A stretch of 8,697 nt of DNA from Candidatus Eiseniibacteriota bacterium (lineage in GTDB: Bacteria; Arandabacterota; Arandabacteria; Arandabacterales; Arandabacteraceae), in NCBI GenBank assembly GCA_030592245.1, contig JAUVJV010000063.1:1-8697 (forward strand). The letters are read 5' to 3'. This document shows positions 1 through 5,177 of the stretch, one piece after another; the stretch's first letter is position 1; every line of letters starts with the position of its first letter. Below the pieces are notes generated by a model. That model searched no databases. It had not been told where the DNA came from and worked only from the letters and a program-made list of their open reading frames with translations. The position numbers and the translations under genes were made by a program.

Positions 1-1140
1 ATGACAGTTAGAGATGGTCGGTCGGCAACGTTGGACCCGCACGCATCACCGGAAGGCATACCGGAGCAGGTTTCCGAGACGGCGGCATCGTCCGGGACCG
101 AGTGGCAGACAGAAGCTCAGACAGAAGATCAGACAGAGTGGGAAAGCCGGAGAAGCTCAAGCGATCACAACCCCTGGCATCCCGGGACACATTTCAGGCG
201 GGCCCTCAACAAGGTTAACCGGGAGCTCTGGCTGGTCCTCTCGATGCTGGGCCTGGCCTTCGCGCTTAACTACCTCGTAACCGGCCATCGCATGCTCCTG
301 GGCTTTTATACCTTCCCCACCCTGTTCGCGGCCTATTTCTATGGCAGGAAGCATGCGACCTTGACCGCAATCGCGAGCGTCTTTCTGGTGGGACTCCTTG
401 CCAGGATCAATCCCACCGTACTCTCAGGAGGTCAGGAGGCCGCATTGGTCCGCGACCGATGGCATGACATCGCCGCCTGGGGAGGCGTTCTCGTCGTGAC
501 GGCGTACGCCATGGGGAGCCTGCATGAACACCACAAGGCGCGGATCCAGGAGCTGATGCAGACCTATCGCGGCCTGCTTATCATTCTGCGCCACTTTGTA
601 TCCAAGGACAAGTACACCGAAAATCATTCCTACCGGGTATCGGTCTATGCGGCCAAGATCGCAACTTACATGGGGCTCGGCGATGACAGGATCGAGGATG
701 TCAGGGCGGCCTCACTGATTCACGACATCGGAAAGATCAAGACCAGCCGTGCGCTGCTTTATAAGGCTGCGCGCCTGGCAAGCAAGGAATTTGACGAAGT
801 CCGGAAACACGTGAACCGTGGTGCTTCGATGCTGGAGCCTGTCGGGGGTCCGCTTCACCGCATCATCCCCATTATTCTCGCACACCATGACAAGTTCGAC
901 GGCACCGGCTATCACGAAACCAGCGGGAATGACATACCGCTCGAGGCCCGCATCATCGCGGTCGCCGACTGGTATGACTCGCTGACAAGTGATCGGCCCT
1001 ACAGGCGCGCCATGTCGCCATTCGATGCCAAGGAAGCCATCTTCAAGGAGTCCGGAACCGAGTTCGACCCGGACGTGGTTGATGCCTTCATCCAGGCCTT
1101 CAGGGAAAACGAGATGGAAATCCCCGAGGTCGTGGTGTAG
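1..1140 (+). CDS. Membrane-bound HD-GYP domain protein, probable cyclic-di-GMP phosphodiesterase
   Basis: Residues 1-70 are polar and low-complexity, with a QTE tandem repeat. Four hydrophobic segments follow at about 76-93, 98-114, 119-134 and 158-175, which would leave both ends in the cytosol. An HD-GYP domain fills about 190-370. The metal-ligand set can be read as H209 (in NHSYRV), H241-D242 (HDIGK), H270, H295-H296 and D323 (in ADWYDSLTSDRPYR). In the family this fold hydrolyses cyclic-di-GMP to pGpG or GMP. The signature GYP triplet is GYH here (303-305, in DGTGYH), so activity or partner binding may differ. No periplasmic sensor domain is visible; the helices themselves or their short loops may sense. 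The ATG is the first base of the window, so an upstream start and the ribosome site cannot be judged. The gene ends with TAG, 135 bases before the next start. Confidence 0.9.
   Translation: MTVRDGRSATLDPHASPEGIPEQVSETAASSGTEWQTEAQTEDQTEWESRRSSSDHNPWHPGTHFRRALNKVNRELWLVLSMLGLAFALNYLVTGHRMLLGFYTFPTLFAAYFYGRKHATLTAIASVFLVGLLARINPTVLSGGQEAALVRDRWHDIAAWGGVLVVTAYAMGSLHEHHKARIQELMQTYRGLLIILRHFVSKDKYTENHSYRVSVYAAKIATYMGLGDDRIEDVRAASLIHDIGKIKTSRALLYKAARLASKEFDEVRKHVNRGASMLEPVGGPLHRIIPIILAHHDKFDGTGYHETSGNDIPLEARIIAVADWYDSLTSDRPYRRAMSPFDAKEAIFKESGTEFDPDVVDAFIQAFRENEMEIPEVVV
106..141 (+). repeat. 12-base tandem repeat encoding a QTE tetrapeptide repeat
   Basis: Three 12-base units (CAGACAGAAGCT, CAGACAGAAGAT, CAGACAGAGTGG) follow one another in frame and encode QTEA, QTED and QTEW. 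A preceding TEW extends the pattern. The repeat lies in the disordered N-terminal part of the HD-GYP protein, before the first membrane helix, and looks like a recent slippage expansion. Confidence 0.75.
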
Positions 1141-1174
1141 CCTCTCTATAGGTGCGCCGCTCGAGCAGTCAGGC

Positions 1175-1203
1175 TTGATAACCCCAGGCACCTGGATTAT
1201 ATT
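1175..1203 (+). promoter_or_regulatory. Sigma70-like promoter for the arylsulfotransferase-like gene
   Basis: TTGATA at 1175-1180 (5/6 match to the -35 consensus) and TATATT at 1198-1203 (5/6 match to the -10) are separated by exactly 17 bases. Transcription would start near 1210, giving a leader of about 65 bases before the GTG start at 1276. The site lies in the only sizeable gap between the HD-GYP gene and the next gene, so the second gene can be expressed on its own. Promoter consensus in this lineage is unproven. Confidence 0.55.
1184..1195. promoter_or_regulatory. Possible operator: inverted repeat in the promoter spacer
   Basis: CCAGG-CA-CCTGG is a perfect 5+5 inverted repeat around two bases, lying wholly between the predicted -35 and -10 boxes. 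That is a position used by repressors and MerR-type activators. The dyad is short and no regulator gene is adjacent, so it may be chance. Confidence 0.25.
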
Positions 1204-1275
1204 GAGCTTGAATGGCCCAGCCTCGGCGGCCGGCACGGACAGGGCACGACGAGGGACTAAGGAGGAGGTCTTGCC

Positions 1276-2700
1276 GTGGTGAGAAGCTCAGGTGTTTCCC
1301 GTACGGTTCTCCTTGTTGCGCTTCTTGGCATGGCAGGCTTCGTCTACGGTTTTCTCTGCGCCGAGACCAGGATCCCGCCATATGAGCCGGCGCACCGGGC
1401 CTATGAATGGTGCGAGCGGCACTTCGTCTTCCGCAAGATTCGCAACCTGGTTACAGGCCGGCGCATCAAGCCTTTGCCTGACGGCACCTGGCACTCCCTT
1501 GACAATGCGAACTGGTATGCCGGTCCGGGAGACGACGGGCCCGGGACTGACTTCTCAGGCGTGGGTTACTTAAGCGGCTATAAGCCCGCGGGCGATCTCA
1601 AGGGCGTTTCCGTTTTCAAGCGTGCGTGTGCCCAGCCGGGCCTGAACCTCGTGACCTCGGGGCACGCCCCGGAGGCCGTCCTGATGGACATGGAAGGAAA
1701 GACCATTCACCGCTGGGCCTACGACTTCGCCGACGCCTTCCCGGATCATGACGAGGCCGGAGACCGGAAGGAAGATCGCATCTACTGCACCGACTTCTGG
1801 CGGAGGACATATCTCTATCCCAACGGTGACCTGCTGGCCATCTATGATGGCTATGGCATCATAAAGCTCGATCGGGATTCCAGGCTCATCTGGGCCAGTG
1901 ACTGTAGCGCCCATCATGACTTGTTTGTCGATACCGATGGCCTGATCTATGTCCTCTCGCGGCAGCCCAGGATGATACCCCGGTTCAGCCAGTCAAGGCC
2001 GGTGCTCGAGGGTTTCGTTACCGTACTCGATGAGGATGGAACCGTGTTGCGAAGTGTCTCCGTGATCGACGCTTTCGAGCGGTCCCCTTATGCACTGTTG
2101 CTGAGGAGAAAGCCCATCGTGCTGCCCGACCTGCTCCATACCAACACGGTGCAGGTTCTGGATGGATCCCACGAGGACCGCTCCGAAATCTTCAGAAGAG
2201 GACATGTGCTTATCTCATCGCGCAACATCGATGTCATTGCCATAGTCAACCTTGCTGAGGAGAGAGTGGTCTGGGCCTTGACCGGTCAGTGGGCAGCCCA
2301 GCACGAGCCCACCCTTCTGCCCAACGGGAACATCCTCCTGTTTGACAACCAGGGCCACTATGGAATGTCCAAGATCATAGAGTTCGACCCCCTGACCCAG
2401 GAGATCGTCTGGGCGTATGAGGGTACGCCCGAGAACGGATTCTATACCAAAACCAGCGGTGCTACCCACCGCCTTCCTAACGGGAACACGCTCATCGTTG
2501 AATCGAACAGCGGCAGGGCCTTCGAAGTCGCAGTGGACGGGGAAATCGCCTGGGAGTATTTCAACCCGGAGCGAGCCGGCGAGAAGGGCGAGCTCATTGC
2601 CACCCTCTTCGACGTGGTCCGCCTCGAGACCGAATACGTGACGCCGTGGCTCACGGATCTTAAGACGCATCTCGAGCCTGGCCTCGAGGCGGCCCCCTAG
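1276..2700 (+). CDS. Membrane-anchored arylsulfotransferase (ASST)-like beta-propeller protein
   Basis: Residues 10-28 form one hydrophobic N-terminal helix without a lipobox, so the protein is probably tethered with its body in the periplasm. The rest shows propeller blades typical of the arylsulfotransferase families: YPNGDLLAIYDGYGIIKLD (181-199), HHDLFVDTDG (213-222), HTNTVQVLDG (288-297), QHEPTLLPNGNILLFDNQGH (342-361) and THRLPNGNTLIVESNSGR (397-414). Known ASST enzymes move sulfate between phenolic compounds through a sulfohistidine. H214, H288, H343 and H398 sit in conserved-looking spots and could supply the active site, but I could not align them, so substrate and activity remain open. 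GTG at 1276 is preferred because AAGGAGGAGG ends 7 bases before it; GTG at 1279 is an alternative. The gene has its own likely promoter and ends with TAG. A non-enzymatic PQQ-like propeller is the alternative. Confidence 0.8.
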   Translation: MVRSSGVSRTVLLVALLGMAGFVYGFLCAETRIPPYEPAHRAYEWCERHFVFRKIRNLVTGRRIKPLPDGTWHSLDNANWYAGPGDDGPGTDFSGVGYLSGYKPAGDLKGVSVFKRACAQPGLNLVTSGHAPEAVLMDMEGKTIHRWAYDFADAFPDHDEAGDRKEDRIYCTDFWRRTYLYPNGDLLAIYDGYGIIKLDRDSRLIWASDCSAHHDLFVDTDGLIYVLSRQPRMIPRFSQSRPVLEGFVTVLDEDGTVLRSVSVIDAFERSPYALLLRRKPIVLPDLLHTNTVQVLDGSHEDRSEIFRRGHVLISSRNIDVIAIVNLAEERVVWALTGQWAAQHEPTLLPNGNILLFDNQGHYGMSKIIEFDPLTQEIVWAYEGTPENGFYTKTSGATHRLPNGNTLIVESNSGRAFEVAVDGEIAWEYFNPERAGEKGELIATLFDVVRLETEYVTPWLTDLKTHLEPGLEAAP

Positions 2701-2755
2701 ACCGCATCCGAGAACACCTCCGAAACCTGTACCTGATACAATGCCCAACCCTGTC

Positions 2756-2809
2756 ATACTCCCGGACTCTGTTGCACTCCCGGAGGCAACCGCACTCCCG
2801 GAGGCAGCC
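2756..2809 (+). repeat. 18-base tandem repeat, three units, in the intergenic gap
   Basis: Units begin at 2756, 2774 and 2792. The second and third (GCACTCCCGGAGGCAACC and the same with one A to G change) match at 17 of 18 bases; the first shares mainly the ACTCCCGGA core. Each unit holds a small dyad, CTCC-C-GGAG. The period is a multiple of three, and an ATG at 2741 opens a 41-codon frame (stop TAA 2864-2866) in which the units read as the hexapeptides ILPDSV, ALPEAT and ALPEAA. No Shine-Dalgarno site precedes that ATG, so I do not call it a gene. The repeat could be a protein-binding array or a coding remnant. Confidence 0.7.
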
Positions 2810-2824
2810 GCCCAAGAATACTGT

Positions 2825-2853
2825 TTGAAAAGTGCCGCGAAGCCGGGTAGTAT
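2825..2853 (+). promoter_or_regulatory. Sigma70-like promoter for the 2899-5100 cluster
   Basis: TTGAAA at 2825-2830 (5/6) and TAGTAT at 2848-2853 (4/6) are 17 bases apart. Transcription would start near 2860, about 39 bases ahead of the ATG at 2899. This is the natural place for the promoter of the four closely spaced reading frames that follow. Confidence 0.45.
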
Positions 2854-2867
2854 GTCGGCAGGCTAAA

Positions 2868-2893
2868 CTCCTTATCAGGGAAAACCCTGGAGG
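2868..2893 (+). promoter_or_regulatory. Leader hairpin overlapping the ribosome binding site
   Basis: CAGGG (2876-2880), loop AAAA and CCCTG (2885-2889) form a perfect stem. The 3' arm ends on the first G of the Shine-Dalgarno sequence GGAGG (2889-2893). Upstream CTC (2868-2870) can pair with GAG (2890-2892) across a bulge, hiding the rest of the site. The ATG starts 5 bases later. Folding could tune translation of the first gene of the cluster; this is inference. Confidence 0.35.
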
Positions 2894-2898
2894 AAGAT

Positions 2899-3354
2899 AT
2901 GGGAATCCCAGGTCACAGCGTAGTTGTAGTCGTCATCTGCGGGGTCATTCTCGGCGCCGCGTTCGCGTTCTACCGGTACAATATGTCTCCAGAAGCCGCC
3001 TCCCGGCGGGCGGCGCAGATACGGCATGCGGAGGAGCACGAGCTATTCATCGCCAGGTTCGATTCCCTCAAGCAGGCACGCCTCTACCCAACAGCCTGGA
3101 GGGCTGCCACCTTCACAAAGGCCGGCCTGGATGAAGACCGCAGTGATTGGACCCTGACGCTTGGCTCCTCAGACTGGGATCGCCGGAGCGAGGCGTCCAA
3201 GATGGACTTGATTACCCGGCTCCACACCACGTTTCGTGCCGTACGGGCCCAGGCCGGGGGTGACCCTGAAGATGCCAGGCTCGTGATCGAGGATGATGAC
3301 GGAGAGATCCTGGCCGAGTGCTCACCTGAGACCGGTACCGTGATCCACAAGTAA
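2899..3354 (+). CDS. Single-span membrane protein of unknown function
   Basis: The protein has 151 residues. A hydrophobic helix at about 8-24 with few flanking charges is followed by a polar, charged domain that would face the periplasm. Residues 33-62 are rich in Ala, Arg and Glu and probably helical. The C-terminal part has SDWDRRSEASKMDLITRLHT (91-110) and then LVIEDDDGEILAEC (128-141). This recalls small domains in which a helix is followed by a strand pair carrying a xDxDGxxLA-type turn, but I do not recognise the family. The ATG is supported by GGAGG five bases upstream. It opens a cluster of same-strand frames and is 15 bases from the next one, so co-transcription is likely. No enzymatic motif is seen. 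Confidence 0.75.
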   Translation: MGIPGHSVVVVVICGVILGAAFAFYRYNMSPEAASRRAAQIRHAEEHELFIARFDSLKQARLYPTAWRAATFTKAGLDEDRSDWTLTLGSSDWDRRSEASKMDLITRLHTTFRAVRAQAGGDPEDARLVIEDDDGEILAECSPETGTVIHK

Positions 3355-3369
3355 GGGAAAGGGGCAGGA

Positions 3370-3750
3370 ATGGACAAGCACATCACACTCGCCGGCGCCT
3401 TCAACCTGGCTATGGGTGTCCTGGGCATTCTGGGGGTAATCACCGGCTCGCTCATGATGGCGATGCTGGAGAAATACATCGCTGAACCGGAAGCAGTCGC
3501 AATCGCGATACTCGCGGTATCCATAGGACTATCGTATCTGGCAATATTCTCCATTGCGCAGATCATCTGCGCCGCGGGCCTCTTGAGGCGGAGATCATGG
3601 AGCAGGGTAGCGATGATCGTCGTCTCGGCGTTCAAGCTGCCGAGTGTGCCGTTCGGTACGGCGCTCGGCATCTACACTATCTGGGTCCTGATCCAGGACG
3701 AGACCAGAACCATTCTGGATACCGGATCACACTTACAATCCACGCAGTGA
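3370..3750 (+). CDS. Small multi-span membrane protein of unknown function
   Basis: The protein has 126 residues. Hydrophobic segments at about 8-33, 42-70 and 79-106 suggest three or four membrane helices. A basic loop (LLRRRSWSRV, 71-80) indicates a cytosolic turn before the last helix. The pattern of a loop with RRSWSR, then a helix ending in FGTALGIYTIWVLIQDET (95-112), is one I associate with widespread uncharacterised small membrane proteins. No function is assigned. AGGGAAAGGGG provides a modest ribosome site about 5 bases before the ATG. It lies 15 bases after the previous gene and 13 bases before the lipoprotein-like mini frame, in the middle of the presumed operon. The stop codon is TGA, which shows that TGA works as a stop in this genome. 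Confidence 0.75.
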   Translation: MDKHITLAGAFNLAMGVLGILGVITGSLMMAMLEKYIAEPEAVAIAILAVSIGLSYLAIFSIAQIICAAGLLRRRSWSRVAMIVVSAFKLPSVPFGTALGIYTIWVLIQDETRTILDTGSHLQSTQ

Positions 3751-3763
3751 CAGGAGCAAACTG

Positions 3764-3823
3764 ATGAGACTACTCTCAATTGTACTGGCTGTGATACTCG
3801 CTCTGCTTATGAGCGGATGCTGA
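3764..3823 (+). CDS. 19-residue lipoprotein signal peptide ending at its lipobox cysteine (mini lipopeptide or broken lipoprotein)
   Basis: The frame encodes MRLLSIVLAVILALLMSGC and then TGA. It has every part of a type II signal peptide: a basic residue at position 2, a hydrophobic core at 3-15, and a lipobox MSGC whose cysteine is the last residue. AGGAG at 3752-3756 sits 7 bases before the ATG, a better ribosome site than some neighbours have. It is 13 bases after the previous gene and 59 bases before the next. Reading past TGA gives only GCKLG before TAA at 3839. A one-base shift would add about 14 to 28 residues depending on direction. So it may be a remnant of a small entericidin-like lipoprotein, or a real peptide whose product is a released signal peptide or a lipid-modified cysteine. 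I cannot choose between these. Confidence 0.45.
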   Translation: MRLLSIVLAVILALLMSGC

Positions 3824-3841
3824 GGCTGCAAACTGGGTTAA

Positions 3842-3856
3842 GCGCCCGTGCGGCGC
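3842..3856 (+). other. GC-rich hairpin between the mini lipoprotein frame and the propeller gene
   Basis: GCGCC-CGTGC-GGCGC forms a perfect 5-base-pair stem with a 5-base loop. No T-run follows, so it is unlikely to be a strong intrinsic terminator. It could be a weak attenuator or an mRNA processing or stability element within the presumed operon. Confidence 0.3.
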
Positions 3857-3882
3857 AATAGGCCAAGAATCCGGAGAGACGC

Positions 3883-5100
3883 ATGCGGCAGGCGCCTCCA
3901 ATTGTTGAGATTGCCTGGAAAGAGGGCGAGCCTCTCGCAATCGCCCTTTTCGATGATGAAGTAAAAGCTTATCGCAAGGACGGCGCTCAGGCCTGGGCTT
4001 ACAAGGCCCCATGGCGTTTGAGCGCCTTCGCCGTTACCCGGCAGACCGGACATTCGATCGTTATCTCGGAGGATGAGCGGAAGGTGTCTCTCTTGAATCC
4101 CGAGGGAGTCGAGTCCTTCCGGATGGAGGACGAAGACACCGGTTGCCTCGAGGTTGCCATTTCTCCTGATGCCAAGCACATCGGGCTCTTGAGCAATGCA
4201 GGGCAGGTCACCTGGATTAAGACCGACACCGGGGATGCCTGGAACTTCACCGTCGATGACGCATGCTCCGTAGAGGTCTCCGCGGAAGCCGAACTCCTGG
4301 GCGTGGGTCTTCACAACGGATACAGCCTGTTCGGCGCGGGCGGCGATCTTATCTGGGCAAGAGACCTTCCGAACATGTCGGTGGTCCACTCCGCCATCTC
4401 GCCCGGCGGAGACTTCACGGTCCTGGTTGCAAGTCCCGGGTGCAGGCTGATAGTGCTCGATAGGGCCGGGGACATCTGCTTTGAGGACTACCGGCAATAC
4501 ATCCCAAAAGCCCTCTCCCTGTCCGAAGCGGGGTGCTTCGCCTTAGCCTACGGAATGGAGAAAGCCGAGCTCGGGGTTCCGCTGTCTGAGTACGTGCACC
4601 TGGAGTTGTTTGCACCCGGCGAGACCGGGCCTCTTGATTTTCGCCCTGTCGCCTCTCAGCGGGTGCAGTGTTTCAGCCTCACTGCCGACGGCACTCTGGT
4701 GATATTCACTTCCGACGGAATCGTGGAGGCCTGGCCGCCTACGGAGCGGCGCGGTCAGCTCGAGAGCTGTCCGCTCTGGAGCTTCCCCTCGGGAGGAGAA
4801 GCCCTTGCCATTTCAGCACCCGGAAAGGGCGGGCCCGTCCTCACGGTCTTCTGGGATGATGACACCGAAGAGATGACCTTCGATCACAGGGGCATCCGCA
4901 AACACATCGACCTCCCTCCTTCCATGCGCTTCTGTATCCAGTGCGGCAAGGAATATCATGACGGCGAGGCGGCCTGCTCGAAGTGCATCGTGCCCCTGCA
5001 CGATGCCGGTTGGTGTGAGGAATGCGGGTCCCAGTATCGTCTCGCGCTTGGCGAGCGCTGCCCTGTACACGGAACCAAGTTGAGGGCCTATCCCCGCTAG
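3883..5100 (+). CDS. Beta-propeller (WD40/PQQ-like) protein with two C-terminal zinc ribbons
   Basis: Residues 5-345 show propeller-type repeats: VAISPDAKHIGLLSNAGQVT (91-110), SAISPGGDFTVLV (170-182) and FSLTADGTLVIFTSDGIVEAW (264-284, here read as one blade). The tail holds two zinc-binding knuckle sets: C351, C354, C365, C368 (CxxC-x10-CxxC) and C378, C381, C393, H396 (CxxC-x11-CPVH). The propeller probably serves as a protein-binding platform and the ribbons as a structural or nucleic-acid/protein docking module; no catalytic motif is visible. There is no signal peptide, and the frame is closed upstream by TAG at 3859, so the protein should be cytosolic. GGAG at 3873-3876 lies 6 bases before the ATG. 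It is the last gene of the plus-strand cluster and converges on the gene at 5178-7475. Partners and role are unknown. Confidence 0.75.
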   Translation: MRQAPPIVEIAWKEGEPLAIALFDDEVKAYRKDGAQAWAYKAPWRLSAFAVTRQTGHSIVISEDERKVSLLNPEGVESFRMEDEDTGCLEVAISPDAKHIGLLSNAGQVTWIKTDTGDAWNFTVDDACSVEVSAEAELLGVGLHNGYSLFGAGGDLIWARDLPNMSVVHSAISPGGDFTVLVASPGCRLIVLDRAGDICFEDYRQYIPKALSLSEAGCFALAYGMEKAELGVPLSEYVHLELFAPGETGPLDFRPVASQRVQCFSLTADGTLVIFTSDGIVEAWPPTERRGQLESCPLWSFPSGGEALAISAPGKGGPVLTVFWDDDTEEMTFDHRGIRKHIDLPPSMRFCIQCGKEYHDGEAACSKCIVPLHDAGWCEECGSQYRLALGERCPVHGTKLRAYPR

Positions 5101-5114
5101 TGCCCGCACGACCC

Positions 5115-5127
5115 GGTGAGGATCACC
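5115..5127. terminator. Weak hairpin in the convergent gap
   Basis: GGTGA-GGA-TCACC forms a 5-base-pair stem with a 3-base loop, 15 bases after the plus-strand gene ends, in the 77-base gap between converging genes. No T-run follows on either strand, so at best it is a weak or factor-assisted terminator. Confidence 0.25.
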
Positions 5128-5177
5128 CTATCCCGGAACCACACCACTCTCAACAGAAAGTGGGAGGACATATGGCC

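Noticed and set aside
712..1236. 174-codon minus-strand frame opposite the HD-GYP gene
   Set aside because: The opposite strand encodes unmistakable HD-GYP motifs throughout this interval.
2630..2700. Repeated CTCGAG palindromes near the end of the arylsulfotransferase-like gene
   Set aside because: They fall in Leu-Glu codons of the coding sequence and are explained by codon use.
2215..2757. 180-codon minus-strand frame rich in Gly, Leu and Glu
   Set aside because: It is antisense to the arylsulfotransferase-like gene; its apparent N-terminal repeats come from the complementary codons. No ribosome site supports it.
3821..3856. TGA of the mini lipoprotein frame as a selenocysteine codon, with the 3842-3856 hairpin as a SECIS
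   Set aside because: The hairpin distance is possible, but read-through adds only five residues before TAA, the stem is short, and TGA ends the neighbouring gene normally.
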